Numbered from the stretch's first letter, positions 10,335 through 20,470 are shown. The stretch: 59,677 nt of DNA from Rhodobium gokarnense (GCF_025961475.1 NZ_JAOQNS010000019.1:1-59677); one strand, 5' to 3'. Program-made: numbers and translations. The notes: generated from the letters alone by a model not told the origin.

Positions 10335-11276
10335 TTAGACGCCAATAAGCCCCTTAGCAAACGATAACGCCAGCGCCACGGTGACGACGGCGATCACCGT
10401 GGAAACGAGGATCGCGGCCGAGACCCGCCTGGCGCCGACGCCATATTGCTCAGCGATGACGAAGACGTTGCCGGCGACCGGCATTGCCGCGACCACCGTG
10501 CCGACCGCGACCGTTTCTGCCGAAAGCCCGAACCCCGACAGCATGAAATAGGCAACGACCGGATGGACGATGAGCTTCAAGAGGCTCATCAGCGCGATGC
10601 CGGGAAGATCACCGCGAAGCCGGCGTCCGGCGAGTGACAGGCCGAGGGCAAAGAGCGCGGTCGGTCCGGCCGCCGCGCCGAGGAATTCCACGAACCACTC
10701 GAGCGCGGACGGGACGCCGATGCCGGTGGCTGATAGCAGCACGCCGGCAACGATGGAGACGAGGAACGGGTTGAACACCATCCCACGCGCCACCCGCTGT
10801 GCCGTCGCCGAAAGCTCCGTGCCGCCGCGCGAGACCTCGATGAGGCCGATGGAGAGCGGGATGAGGACGACGAGATCGATGATGAGGGCGGCGGCGACCG
10901 AGCCGATGCCGCCCGGTCCGAATGCAACCAGGACAAGCGGCAGGGCGAGGAAACCCACATTGCCGACGGCCGATGCCTGGCCGGAGATCGCCGCGCTGGC
11001 AAGCCCCTTCATGCCGGCGAACCGCGCCCCGAGGGCGCCGAGGGCGAACAGCAGGACCCCCGCGCTGATCCAGGCGGCAAGGAATTGAGCGTCGAGGAGC
11101 ACGGTGACCGGCTGCCTGGCCAGCGCGCCGATGATCAGCGCCGGCATCGAGAAATAGAAGACGAAGGTGTTGAGATGCGGGATGCCGGCCGGCGGGATCA
11201 GCCGCCGCGCCCCGGCGAGATAGCCGAGCCCGATCACCGCAAAGAACGGCACCGTCAGGCCGAAAAAAACCTCCAC
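10335..11276 (-). CDS. AEC-family (auxin efflux carrier-like) transporter
   Basis: Inner-membrane protein of 313 residues with about ten hydrophobic segments, beginning MEVFFGLTVPFFAVIGLGYLAGARRLIPPAG. The family (PF03547) includes malonate/malate and uncharacterised organic-acid exporters. The conserved LNTFVFYFSMPALI segment near residue 35 and FGLSAETVAVGTVVAAMPVAGNVFVIAEQYG near the end are typical. It stands alone between gshB and yifB, so context gives no substrate. Confidence 0.88.
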   Translation of the reverse strand: MEVFFGLTVPFFAVIGLGYLAGARRLIPPAGIPHLNTFVFYFSMPALIIGALARQPVTVLLDAQFLAAWISAGVLLFALGALGARFAGMKGLASAAISGQASAVGNVGFLALPLVLVAFGPGGIGSVAAALIIDLVVLIPLSIGLIEVSRGGTELSATAQRVARGMVFNPFLVSIVAGVLLSATGIGVPSALEWFVEFLGAAAGPTALFALGLSLAGRRLRGDLPGIALMSLLKLIVHPVVAYFMLSGFGLSAETVAVGTVVAAMPVAGNVFVIAEQYGVGARRVSAAILVSTVIAVVTVALALSFAKGLIGV

Positions 11277-11475
11277 CGAACCGTTCTCCCTCCGCCTTGT
11301 CTGCCGCCCGCCCTTCGCCTATCGCGTGTTTTCGCCGCCGCGGTCAAGGCGCGGATTATGGGCGTCTTGCGGCCCGCGCGCGGCCGCCGTCCGCCTCCGA
11401 TCCGGATTTGTTCTCTTATTGTTCTTGACTTCCCGGAAAGGTTGTGTCTGAGTTGTAAAAGGGAAGGGTGAGGCG

Positions 11476-13005
11476 ATGGTCAGTCACGTCACGACGGTAG
11501 CGTTTCAGGGGATCGAGGCGGTCCCTGTCGACGTCCAGGTGCAGATCGGGCCGGGCGTCGTCGCCTTCACCATCGTCGGCCTGCCGGACAAGGCGGTCGC
11601 CGAAAGCCGGGAGAGGGTGCGCTCCGCGCTGATCGCCTCCGGACTCGCCTTGCCGGCAAAGCGCATCACCGTCAATCTCGCCCCCGCCGACCTGCCGAAG
11701 GAGGGCAGCCACTACGACCTTCCCATCGCGCTCTGCCTGATGGCGGCGATGGGCGCCGTGCCGGCCGACCAGCTCGCCGGCTTTTCCGTGCTGGGCGAAC
11801 TCGCCCTCGACGGCACCATCACGCCGGTCGCCGGCGTGCTGCCGGCAGCGATCGGCGCCAACGGGGCCGGCAAGGGGCTGATCTGCCCGGCCGAAAGCGG
11901 TCCCGAGGCGGCCTGGGCGAGTGCCGACATGGAGATCGTCGCCGCCCGCAGCCTCATCGGCCTTGCCAACCACTTCAAGGGAACCCAGGTGCTCTCCCGC
12001 CCGGAGCCGAGGATTCGCTCTGCGGGCGCCCCACTGCCCGACCTTGCCGACATCAAGGGCCAGGAGAGTGCCAAGCGGGCCCTCGAAGTCGCCGCCGCCG
12101 GCGGCCACAATCTTTTGATGATCGGCCCGCCCGGCGCCGGCAAGTCGATGCTCGCCGCGCGGCTGCCGTCCCTGCTGCCGCCGCTCCAGCCGCGAGAACT
12201 GCTGGAAGTGGCGATGATCAACTCCATCGCCGGCAGCCTTTCCGACGGAAGGCTGTCGACGGCGCGCCCGTTCCGCGCGCCGCACCATTCGGCCTCCATG
12301 GCCGCGCTCGTCGGCGGCGGGCTCAGGGCCCGGCCCGGCGAGGTCTCGCTCGCCCATAACGGCGTGCTCTTCCTCGACGAGCTGCCGGAGTTCACGCCCC
12401 AGGTGCTCGATTCGCTGCGCCAGCCCTTGGAGACCGGCGAGACGGTGATCGCCCGCGCCAACCACCGGGTCACCTATCCCTCGCGCTTCCAGTTGATCGC
12501 CGCCATGAACCCCTGCCGCTGCGGCTATGCCGGCGAGCCGGGCCACACCTGCCGGCGCGGCGCCCGCTGCGCCGCCGACTACCAGGCGCGCATCTCCGGC
12601 CCGCTGATCGACCGCATCGATTTGCGCATCGAGGTGCCCGCCGTCACTGCCGGCGATCTCATCGCCCCCGCGCCGTCGGAGCCCTCCGCCGCCGTCGCCG
12701 AACGCGTCGCCGCCGCCCGCGACATCCAGCGCGAGCGCTTTGCCGATCTCGGCCTTGCCGTCTCCACCAACGCCCAGTGTGCACCCTCCGCCATCGAGCG
12801 CATCGCCGAGCCCGATGCCGGCGGCCGCACGCTTCTCGGCGAGGCAGCGGACGCCTTCCACCTGTCGGCCCGCGGCTACCACCGGGTCCTGAAGCTCGCC
12901 CGCACCCTTGCCGACCTCGACGGATCGCCCTCTGTCGGCCGCATCCACCTCGCCGAAGCGCTCAGCTATCGTGGCGCCGCAACGGCCCTCGCCAGCGCCG
13001 CCTGA
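11476..13005 (+). CDS. YifB/ComM-family Mg-chelatase-like AAA+ ATPase
   Basis: The 509-residue protein has an N-terminal ChlI/Lon-like domain (residues about 20-140), a central AAA+ ATPase and a C-terminal Mg-chelatase-like domain. Walker A is GPPGAGKSMLAARLP at about 217-231 and Walker B is VLFLDELPEF near 297. A cysteine cluster (CRCGYAGEPGHTCRRGARC) follows near 340-360. ComM of this family is a branch-migration helicase that promotes integration during natural transformation; whether this copy does so is inference. Length and domain order are complete. It is monocistronic. Confidence 0.9.
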   Translation: MVSHVTTVAFQGIEAVPVDVQVQIGPGVVAFTIVGLPDKAVAESRERVRSALIASGLALPAKRITVNLAPADLPKEGSHYDLPIALCLMAAMGAVPADQLAGFSVLGELALDGTITPVAGVLPAAIGANGAGKGLICPAESGPEAAWASADMEIVAARSLIGLANHFKGTQVLSRPEPRIRSAGAPLPDLADIKGQESAKRALEVAAAGGHNLLMIGPPGAGKSMLAARLPSLLPPLQPRELLEVAMINSIAGSLSDGRLSTARPFRAPHHSASMAALVGGGLRARPGEVSLAHNGVLFLDELPEFTPQVLDSLRQPLETGETVIARANHRVTYPSRFQLIAAMNPCRCGYAGEPGHTCRRGARCAADYQARISGPLIDRIDLRIEVPAVTAGDLIAPAPSEPSAAVAERVAAARDIQRERFADLGLAVSTNAQCAPSAIERIAEPDAGGRTLLGEAADAFHLSARGYHRVLKLARTLADLDGSPSVGRIHLAEALSYRGAATALASAA

Positions 13006-13161
13006 GCCGGCCGGCACGATCCCGCCGCCTGCCATATCCCGCAGAAGTGCAGGCATTTCCGTCGCTGTTCTATTGCGTCAAGCCTTTCGCAATGCTCTGC
13101 CGGCATACTCCGGATCAGGACGTCGGTGCGCAAGACGTCCGCCCGCGTTCCGGAGTACCCC

Positions 13162-15396
13162 ATGCCCCTGCCGCTCTTTGCCGTCGACGACGAAAAGACC
13201 GCGCCCCGTCCGCGCCGCATTGCGGCGACCGTCGTGCCCGTCCTCGCCTTCGCTGCGGCCCTGCTCTTCGTCCTCGCGGCCATCTTCGTCGCGACGCCGG
13301 TCGCGCCGCCCGCGGTCTTCGTCGTCCTTGCCGCGATCGCCGGCACCGTCGGCGGCATCCGCCTCGTCACCCCGAAGCTCGATGCCCTCTCGGCGAGCCG
13401 CCGCGAGACGCTGCAGGACGCGAAACTTCTCAGGGAGCGCGTCGAAAGCCTTGCCGACGAGGTCTGGGGCCTGCGCGAGGACCTGGAGCGCCACCGCAGC
13501 GTCATCGACACCGTCGGCGACGTCGTCATCCGCCGCGACGGCGCCGGCCGCATCGTCTTCGTCAACGACGTCTTCGCCCGCACCTTCGGCATAGATGCCG
13601 AGGCCGCCATCGGCGGCCCGCTGGAACTGCTGCCCCAGGCGGAGGAAAAGCACGAGACCCTGCAGGACGGCGAGCGCCGGGTGAAGCTGGCGACCGTCGC
13701 CGGCCCGCGCTGGTTCACCTGGATCGACGCGCCGGTGCGCTCGCCCGACGGCCAGCCGCTGCTGCAGTCGGTGATCCGCGACGTCACCGAGGCGATCGAG
13801 GCGGAGCGCGCCCTCATCGTCGCCCGCGACCAGGCCGAGGCCGCCAACCGCGCCAAGTCCCGCTTCGTCGCCATGGTGAGCCACGAAATCCGCACGCCCC
13901 TCAACGGCATTCTCGGCATGGCCGGCCTCCTGATGGACACCAAACTCACCGCCGAGCAGACCACCTACGCCCGCGCCGTGCGCACCTCCGGCGACGCGCT
14001 CCTGTCGCTGATCGACGACGTGCTGGACTTTTCCAAGATCGAGGCCGGCCGGCTCGACCTCGCTCCCGCCGAAACTGACATCCGCGGCTTGGTCGAGGAG
14101 CTTGCCGAACTCGTCGCGCCGCGCGCGCAGGCCAAGGGCATCGAAATCGCCACCCACATTGCGCCGGACGTGCCGGCGCGCGCCATGCTGGATGCCGCGC
14201 GGCTGCGCCAGGTGCTCCTCAACCTTGCCGGCAACGCCGTCAAATTCACCGAGATCGGCGGCGTCGCCATCGAGGTCTCCGCCGGCCGTGCGGCGGGCGA
14301 GGACAGCGCGCAAATCCGCATCTCCGTGCGCGATACCGGCATCGGCATGTCGCCGGAACAGACGGCCCGTGTCTTCAAGGAATTCGAGCAGGCCGACCAC
14401 GGGCCCAGCCGGCGCTTCGGCGGCACCGGCCTCGGCCTTGCCATCTCGCGCCGCCTCGTCGGGCTGATGGGCGGGCGCATTTCGGTGGAAAGCGCGCTCG
14501 GCCACGGCTCGACCTTTTCCTTCGCGCTGACCGTACCGGTGGTGGAGGCAGCCCGGCCCGGCCGCGACCTTTCCGGCATCCGCGTCGCCATCCTCGCCGA
14601 TGGCCCGGTCGAAGGCCCGATGATGGCAAAGAGCCTCAACGACCTCGGCGCCGCCATCATCGAAGGCGGCGACCCGGCGGCCTTCGCCGCGGTGTCCGGT
14701 ATCGACGTCGTCCTCATCGATGCGGCCTGTCGCGATGGCATCGAAGCAGCGCTCGCCGGACTGAAGCGGGCCGGCATCGAGGCCCCCACGGTCGTCCTCC
14801 TTGCCCCGACGGAGCGGCCCGACCTGCCGAAATACCGGGCCGCCGGCGCCGGCGCCTATCTCGTCAAGCCGATTCGCGCCGGCTCTCTGGCCAAGATCGT
14901 CGGCGGCCTTGCCCGCGGCGAGGCCGATGTCGGCATGATGGCGGAGGAGGCGGCAGCGGGCGCGCCGGCCGCCCGGCGCCGCCTCGACGTCCTCCTTGCC
15001 GAGGACAACGAGATCAACCAGCTCCTGACCCGCGCGGGCCTGGAACGCCTCGGCCACAGCGTCACCGCGGTCGACAATGGCGAGGCGGCCGTTACGGCCC
15101 TGGAGGCCGCGATTGCCGGAACCGGGACGCCCGTCGATCTGGTGCTCATGGACCTCCACATGCCGGGCATCGACGGCTTCGAGGCGATCCGGCGCATCCG
15201 CGCCCTGGAGGCCGCAGCGGGCGCCGCGCGCCGTCCGATCCTGGCGCTGACGGCCGACACCATGGCCGAGACGGAGGAGGCCTGCCGCGCCGCCGGTGCC
15301 GATCGCCGCCTCATCAAGCCGCTCGACAGCGACCGCCTCGCCGAGGCGATCGCCGCCGAGATCGACCGCGACCGGGCGCTCGGCCAGACCGGCTGA
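13162..15396 (+). CDS. Membrane-bound hybrid histidine kinase with two receiver domains
   Basis: About 744 residues: two N-terminal membrane helices (about 20-70), a coiled segment, a PAS domain (about 110-220), HisKA with phospho-accepting His241 in VSHEIRTPLNG, and HATPase_c with GTGLGLAIS. Two receivers follow. The first (about 465-580) keeps Asp520 and a Lys-Pro but lacks the usual pair of acidic residues at its start. The second (about 610-735) is complete, with AEDNEIN, phospho-acceptor Asp664 in LMDLHMPG and a C-terminal LIKP. No HPt or output domain is present, so a partner elsewhere is expected. I start at ATG 13162 (CGGAG upstream) rather than GTG 13126. The signal sensed is unknown. 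Confidence 0.88.
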   Translation: MPLPLFAVDDEKTAPRPRRIAATVVPVLAFAAALLFVLAAIFVATPVAPPAVFVVLAAIAGTVGGIRLVTPKLDALSASRRETLQDAKLLRERVESLADEVWGLREDLERHRSVIDTVGDVVIRRDGAGRIVFVNDVFARTFGIDAEAAIGGPLELLPQAEEKHETLQDGERRVKLATVAGPRWFTWIDAPVRSPDGQPLLQSVIRDVTEAIEAERALIVARDQAEAANRAKSRFVAMVSHEIRTPLNGILGMAGLLMDTKLTAEQTTYARAVRTSGDALLSLIDDVLDFSKIEAGRLDLAPAETDIRGLVEELAELVAPRAQAKGIEIATHIAPDVPARAMLDAARLRQVLLNLAGNAVKFTEIGGVAIEVSAGRAAGEDSAQIRISVRDTGIGMSPEQTARVFKEFEQADHGPSRRFGGTGLGLAISRRLVGLMGGRISVESALGHGSTFSFALTVPVVEAARPGRDLSGIRVAILADGPVEGPMMAKSLNDLGAAIIEGGDPAAFAAVSGIDVVLIDAACRDGIEAALAGLKRAGIEAPTVVLLAPTERPDLPKYRAAGAGAYLVKPIRAGSLAKIVGGLARGEADVGMMAEEAAAGAPAARRRLDVLLAEDNEINQLLTRAGLERLGHSVTAVDNGEAAVTALEAAIAGTGTPVDLVLMDLHMPGIDGFEAIRRIRALEAAAGAARRPILALTADTMAETEEACRAAGADRRLIKPLDSDRLAEAIAAEIDRDRALGQTG

Positions 15397-15412
15397 CCAC
15401 GGCAAAATACAG

Positions 15413-15442
15413 CGTATGCATCTTCAGGATACGGTGCATACG
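15413..15442. repeat. Inverted repeat after the hybrid kinase gene
   Basis: Arms CGTATGCA (15413-15420) and TGCATACG (15435-15442) are perfect complements separated by 14 bases, extendable inwards by a wobble pair and a C-G pair. There is no T-run after it, so it could be an operator or an mRNA 3' hairpin of the kinase gene. Confidence 0.45.
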
Positions 15443-15679
15443 ATAAGACTTCGGATCGCTTCCTGGCTCCGTGGTCGCGACCCGCTGCGACCGGTCGTCG
15501 GCAATAATGACCTGTCCACCTACATGGAAAAATCGCGCCGCGATTCCGCCCGGCCTTGCCCCGGTCGCAGGCGGCTTATGCGCGGTTTCTGGGCCCGGAT
15601 GCATCAAAAGACCGCAGTGTGATTCGCATTTGCGGCAAGGGGCGATGTCGGGAATGCTTCGCCATTGCATCCGTTTCCG

Positions 15680-15697
15680 CTATCATATCATTGTCAT
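15680..15697 (+). promoter_or_regulatory. PHO box (PhoB-binding site) upstream of olsB
   Basis: The sequence CTATCATATCATTGTCAT aligns base for base with the two 7-bp half-sites of the PhoB consensus (CTGTCAT, 4-base spacer, CTGTCAT), matching six of seven in each half. A -10-like TATCGT lies about 16 bp downstream (15714-15719), the spacing expected when the second half-site replaces the -35 element. It is 97 bp ahead of the olsB start. Ornithine-lipid synthesis is known to be induced by phosphate limitation through PhoB in Sinorhizobium meliloti. Confidence 0.65.
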
Positions 15698-15793
15698 ACA
15701 AGCGTCGGAAAACTATCGTTTAGCTGTCGTCCTACGACCGTAGGCCGGAGAATTCGGAATGCGGCAGCCATCATTGCGAGGGAGAGGCCGTCG

Positions 15794-16792
15794 ATGAAGT
15801 ATCGCAATCGGCGGCAGAAAAGAGGCCAGATGAAGGGCTCCGACAAACAGCCGCAACGCGGCGGCGCACGACGTTTCACACCGATCGGAAAGCGGCCGGT
15901 CACCGGCAACCGATGGATCCCGGGGCTGCGCAGCCCGACCGGGCGCATCCTGCCGGCGGCCCGCGCCGCGGCGGCGCCGACGCTCGGCCAGATCGGTTCG
16001 CTGGAGGTGCGCCTGGCGCGCTCCTGGCGCGAGATCAAGATCGCCCAGCAGCTTCGCTACCACGTCTTCTACGAGGAGATGTCGGCCGTTGCCGACGCCC
16101 AGACGCTGGCGACACGGCGCGACAGCGACAGCTTCGACAATTTCTGCGACCACCTTCTGGTGCTCGACCACGACATCAAGGTCAAGACCAATGCGCTCGG
16201 CCGCAAGAAGCCGCAGATCGTCGGTACCTACCGCCTGCTGCGCCAGGAAGTGGCGGAGATGCATGGCGGCTTCTACACCGCCGACGAATTCGACATGCAG
16301 CCGCTGCTCGACCGCAAGCCGGACCTCAACTTCATGGAGCTCGGCCGCTCCTGCGTCCTGAAGCCCTACCGCAACAAACGCACCATGGAGCTGCTCTGGC
16401 ACGGCATCTGGGCCTATGTCCTGATGAACAAGATCGACGCCATGATCGGCTGTGCCAGCCTGGAAGGCACCGATCCGAACCGGCTCGCCCTGCCGCTCTC
16501 CTTCCTGCACCACAATTTCCTGGCGCCGGAGGAATGGCGGGTCCGCGCGCTGGGTGAGCGCTACACGGAGATGAACCGGATCCCCAAGGACGAGCTCGAC
16601 GGCCGCGCCGCGCTGCACGCCCTGCCGCCGCTCATCAAGGGCTATCTCCGCCTCGGCGCGATGATCGGCGACGGCGCGGTGATCGACCACCAGTTCGGCA
16701 CCGTCGACGCCCTCATCATCATGCCCGTCTCCGAACTCAACCCGCGCTACGTGAATTATTACGGAGCGGACGCCAGCCGGCATAAGGCGTGA
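15794..16792 (+). CDS. olsB: L-ornithine N-alpha-acyltransferase (ornithine-lipid synthesis, GNAT fold)
   Basis: Transfers a 3-hydroxyacyl group from acyl carrier protein to the alpha-amino group of ornithine, the first step to phosphorus-free ornithine lipids. The roughly 332-residue product has the OlsB signature blocks: GSLEVRLARSWREIKIAQQLRYHVFYEEM, CDHLLVLD, QIVGTYRLLRQ, FMELGRSCVLKPYRNKRT, IGCASLEG and LPPLIKGYLRLGAMIGDGAVIDHQF, ending YINYYGA-like (YVNYYGAD). It has an unusually long basic, proline-rich N-terminus of about 60 residues; ATG 15830 would shorten it by 12. The usual partner olsA is not adjacent. An upstream PHO box suggests induction by phosphate starvation. Confidence 0.9.
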   Translation: MKYRNRRQKRGQMKGSDKQPQRGGARRFTPIGKRPVTGNRWIPGLRSPTGRILPAARAAAAPTLGQIGSLEVRLARSWREIKIAQQLRYHVFYEEMSAVADAQTLATRRDSDSFDNFCDHLLVLDHDIKVKTNALGRKKPQIVGTYRLLRQEVAEMHGGFYTADEFDMQPLLDRKPDLNFMELGRSCVLKPYRNKRTMELLWHGIWAYVLMNKIDAMIGCASLEGTDPNRLALPLSFLHHNFLAPEEWRVRALGERYTEMNRIPKDELDGRAALHALPPLIKGYLRLGAMIGDGAVIDHQFGTVDALIIMPVSELNPRYVNYYGADASRHKA

Positions 16793-16879
16793 GATTAGGC
16801 GGCTAAGGGTCCGGCTTCTGCGCGCGGGTGGCGGCAACACCTGGTCGAAGAGGAATGCGGGGAGCTATGGCCTCCGCCC

Positions 16880-17838
16880 TCACCCCATCTCCACGAATGC
16901 CCGCGCCAGCCAATGGGCGATCGCCAGCGGATGCGGCGCCTTGAGGCCGTCCGGGTGGGCGCCGTCGAGCATGGCCGCGATCTCGGCGCGCTCGAACCAG
17001 CGCGCGTCCTGCAGCTCTTCCGGGTCGATGGTGATCTCGGTGCTGGTCGCCTCGGCGAAGCAGCCGAGCATCAGCGTCGAGGGAAACGGCCAGGGCTGGC
17101 TGGCGTGGTAGACGACCCGGCCGACCGTGATGCCGGCCTCCTCCAGGATCTCCCGGCGCACCGCCGCCTCGATGGTCTCGCCCGGCTCCACATAGCCGGC
17201 GAGCGCGGAGTACATGCCCTCGGGAAACTGCGGCTGGCGCCCGAAAAGGGCGCGGGTCCCGTCGATCGCCATCATGATGACGACCGGATCGGTGCGCGGA
17301 AAATGGTGGGCGCCGCAGGCCCCACAATCGCGCCGCCAGCCGCCGGGGGCGGGCGCCGATTTTTCCCCGCAGCGGGCGCAGAAGGCGTGGCTCTCGTGCC
17401 AGAGCGTCAGCGAGCGCGCCTCGGCGAGCGCGCCGACGATCCCCGCGCCAAGCGTGCCGGAGCTGGCGAGCGTGCGGAAGTCGGCGATCTCGATCGAGCC
17501 TGAGCCTGCCGCCATGACGATGCCGGCAACGACGCTACCGGAGCGGAGGCGGCCGGCAAAGCGCGGCCGGTGCTCCTCAAGGCCCAGGAAGACGAGGCTC
17601 TCCGCGTCGAGCCCGAGTGTTTCCGCCGCCGCGCGGTCGAACTGCACCGCGTCCGCGCCGTCTTTCGAGCCGTCGACGACCGCGTTGCCATTGTCGAAGA
17701 GATAGATGCGCATGTCGGAGCGGGCGATCTGCGTCTCGACCCAGGCCGGGTCCTCGCGGCGGTCGGCGGCGCGGTCGAGGTCGTTGCCGCAAAAGCCGGG
17801 GAGCAGCGAGGCCTCGCGCTCGCGAAAGACGAGGCCCT

Positions 17839-17842
<4 letters not shown>
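16880..17842 (-). CDS. nudC: NAD(+) diphosphatase / RNA-decapping Nudix hydrolase
   Basis: Cleaves NADH/NAD+ to NMN and AMP and, in the characterised family member, removes NAD caps from RNA. The 320-residue protein has a zinc ribbon with two CxxC pairs (CARCGEK and CGACGAHH) near 155-178. It also has the full Nudix box GYVEPGETIEAAVRREILEEAGI-type signature near 215 and the diagnostic SQPWPFPSTLMLG motif after it. Its ATG overlaps the stop of the upstream HIT-domain gene, so the two nucleotide hydrolases are translated together. Confidence 0.94.
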
Positions 17843-18261
<419 letters not shown>

Positions 18262-18330
18262 GAAACGGGGGGCTCCGGTTGGCGCCGGGACCTTATCCGA
18301 GTCGTCCGCCGGGCGGGATGCCTCACAGAC

Positions 18331-18376
18331 GAAAACCGGTGCCGACCCGAGGGGGGAGGAAGGGAAGGCACCGGTT
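18331..18376 (-). terminator. Terminator-like hairpin after the chemoreceptor gene
   Basis: Perfect 10-bp arms AACCGGTGCC and GGCACCGGTT enclose a 23-base loop, and on the minus strand the stem is followed by TTTT. It lies between the chemoreceptor stop at 18393 and the HIT gene start at 18261, so it probably ends the chemoreceptor transcript. Confidence 0.6.
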
Positions 18377-18392
18377 CCGCGTCGAGCGGGTT

Positions 18393-20078
18393 TTACGCCG
18401 CTGCGATCTTTTGCAGGAAGTCGCTGACGGCCGTCCTCAGATTGTTGGCCTGGCCGGCGGCTTCCCGGGCGAGCTGTTCGACCTGGTCGGCCGACTGGTT
18501 GGTCTCCGCGACCCGCTCCATGACGCCGCTCATGTTCTGGGCGACGCGGAGCGTGCCCGAGGCGGCCTCGCCGGCATTGCGCGAGATCTCGTTGGTCGCC
18601 GCGCCCTGTTCCTCGACCGCGGCGGCGATCGAAGAGGTGTAGCCGTTGACGTCGACCATGGTCTTGGCGATGCCCTCGATGGCCTCGACCGCCTCGCGGG
18701 TCGATTCCTGGACGAAGGCGATCTGCGAGCCGATCTCCTCGGTCGCCTTGGCGGTCTGGTTGGCGAGCGTCTTGACCTCCGAGGCAACGACCGCAAAGCC
18801 CTTGCCCATCTCGCCCGCACGCGCCGCCTCGATGGTGGCGTTGAGGGCGAGGAGGTTGGTCTGCTCGGCGATGTCCTGGATCAGGTTGACCACGTCGCCG
18901 ATCTTCTGGGCGGCCTCGGCCAGCGCCGCGACCTTCTCGTTCGCCGCCTCGGTGGACGAGGTGGCGACGTCGACGATCTGGTTGGTGCGGCCGACCTGGC
19001 TGGAAATTTCCGAGATCGAGGCGGCGAGCTCTTCGGAGGCCGCGGCGACGGTCTGGACGTTGTTGGAGGCCTCGTCGGAGGCGCCGGCGGCGCCCGTTGC
19101 CTGGGTCGAGGTGCTCTCGGCGATGCCGGCAAGGGCCTTGGCCGAATTCTGCACCTGGTCCATGTAGTCTCCGACGGCGGCGAGCGCTTCCTCGCTGGAG
19201 CCCTGGAAGATCTGGATCAGCTCCTCGACCCGGCGCTGGCGCTCCAGGCGGCGGTTCTGCTCCGCGTCCTGCTTGTCGCGCAGGGCCTGGCGCTCCACGG
19301 CGTTATCGCGGAAGACGACGACGGTGTCGGCCATCTCCTTGATGTCCGGCGGCATGTGGGCGTCATCGAGTTCGATGTCGGTGCGTCCGTCGGCAAGCTG
19401 CAGCATGGCCGCCTTGATGCGGGCGAGCGGCTTGTTGATCGAGCGCGAGATCATCACCGCGAGGAAGCCGACCACGGCCAGCACAGCGAGCGCCATCGCG
19501 CCAACGAACAGAACGGTATTGAAGATCTTGGCGTTGAGGTCGTCGATATAGACGCCGGTGCCGATGACGTAGCCCCAGGGCCTGAACAGCCGGACGTAGG
19601 ACTCCTTCGGGAATGACTTGTCCTTCGCCTCGCCGGGCTTGGCCCAGTAATAGGTGTAGTAGCCCGAGCCGTTGTTGTTGCGGATGACATCGTTCATGCC
19701 GAGGAAGAACTTGTCGCCCTTGGCGTCTTCGAGGTTGGCGAGGTTCTTGCCGACGAGACCCGGATTGAGCGGGTGCGCGATCATGATGTCGTCGAGATTG
19801 TGGATCCAGAGATAGCCGCTGCCGCCGTAGCGCATCGCCATGACGGCGTCGATGGCCTGCTGCTTGGCCGCGTCCTCGGTCATTTCGCCGGCTTCGGCGC
19901 GCTTGGCGTAGCTTTCGATGATGGTGTAGGCGTTTTCCACGTAGTTCGCGAGGCCGGTCCGGGTCTGCGCGATCATCTCCGATCGGTAGGACAGGGCGAA
20001 CACGACGATGAGCGCTATCAGCCCGACGGACACAATGCCCAATTGTCCGAGCAGGCGCTGGCGGATGGTGAGGTTCAT
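18393..20078 (-). CDS. Methyl-accepting chemotaxis protein with single Cache sensor
   Basis: The 561-residue transmembrane receptor has a first helix at about 10-30, a periplasmic Cache_2-type domain at about 35-185 ([43 protein letters not shown]), and a second helix at about 190-212. A HAMP-like segment and a cytoplasmic signalling domain follow. The hairpin tip is recognisable as [38 protein letters not shown] near 405-445. Cache_2 domains commonly bind small organic acids or amines, but the ligand is unknown. No C-terminal CheR/CheB pentapeptide is seen. No other chemotaxis genes lie nearby. A GGAG is present ten bases before the ATG. Confidence 0.93.
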   Translation of the reverse strand: MNLTIRQRLLGQLGIVSVGLIALIVVFALSYRSEMIAQTRTGLANYVENAYTIIESYAKRAEAGEMTEDAAKQQAIDAVMAMRYGGSGYLWIHNLDDIMIAHPLNPGLVGKNLANLEDAKGDKFFLGMNDVIRNNNGSGYYTYYWAKPGEAKDKSFPKESYVRLFRPWGYVIGTGVYIDDLNAKIFNTVLFVGAMALAVLAVVGFLAVMISRSINKPLARIKAAMLQLADGRTDIELDDAHMPPDIKEMADTVVVFRDNAVERQALRDKQDAEQNRRLERQRRVEELIQIFQGSSEEALAAVGDYMDQVQNSAKALAGIAESTSTQATGAAGASDEASNNVQTVAAASEELAASISEISSQVGRTNQIVDVATSSTEAANEKVAALAEAAQKIGDVVNLIQDIAEQTNLLALNATIEAARAGEMGKGFAVVASEVKTLANQTAKATEEIGSQIAFVQESTREAVEAIEGIAKTMVDVNGYTSSIAAAVEEQGAATNEISRNAGEAASGTLRVAQNMSGVMERVAETNQSADQVEQLAREAAGQANNLRTAVSDFLQKIAAA

Positions 20079-20441
20079 TCTTGTTGATCTCCAAACCCAA
20101 CGGTTGGTTCAATTAGGCTTTTAACTGCTTAAAGAAGGCTAAAAGACTCGCAAAAAACGTCGTATTTTAGGGATAAATCCTTACGCGATCTCCGACTTTC
20201 GAAGTAAAAGACATATACCATTAATTGTACCAGCGAAAAATCTATCCAAATACGAAGTCTTTTCGGCAGTTTTTGTATACAGTGCATGCTCACCGGTGCT
20301 GTTTAAGGTCAGCAGCATTGCCGTTTTTGCTGGGGGTGCCCGGCATCGTTTCGCGCGGCAGGCGCCGCCGGCGCACGGGGTCCGGCGTCGTGACCATCCG
20401 GCAGCGCCGCCCGGCCGCTCCGCCGGCGCGGCCGAGACGAC
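20079..20441. other. AT-rich intergenic region between the chemoreceptor and the SRP RNA
   Basis: This stretch of roughly 360 bases is AT-rich from 20110 to 20290 and should hold the chemoreceptor promoter on the minus strand. I could not pick out a convincing sigma-28 or sigma-70 box for that gene. The right part (20330-20440) is GC-rich. No coding sequence is supported. Confidence 0.45.
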
Positions 20442-20470
20442 TTGCACGCCGGCACCGAAACTGCCATATC
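20442..20470 (+). promoter_or_regulatory. Sigma-70-type promoter of the SRP RNA
   Basis: A -35 box TTGCAC (20442-20447) and a -10 box CATATC (20465-20470) are separated by 17 bases. The RNA 5' end inferred from the terminal stem (20477) falls seven bases after the -10 box, which supports both the promoter and the RNA boundary. Confidence 0.6.

Larger units (their letters stand above)
15397..15793. promoter_or_regulatory. Long regulatory region upstream of olsB
   Basis: These 397 bases between the hybrid kinase and olsB hold no convincing gene. They contain an inverted repeat at 15413-15442, a PHO-box-like sequence at 15680-15697, and a perfect palindrome CCTACG-AC-CGTAGG at 15731-15744. The stretch 15660-15725 is distinctly AT-richer than its surroundings, as expected for a promoter. 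Confidence 0.55.

Noticed and set aside
13078-15405. 775-codon open frame on the minus strand opposite the hybrid histidine kinase
   Set aside because: Same shadow effect; the plus strand holds all kinase and receiver motifs and the antisense product has no domain signature.
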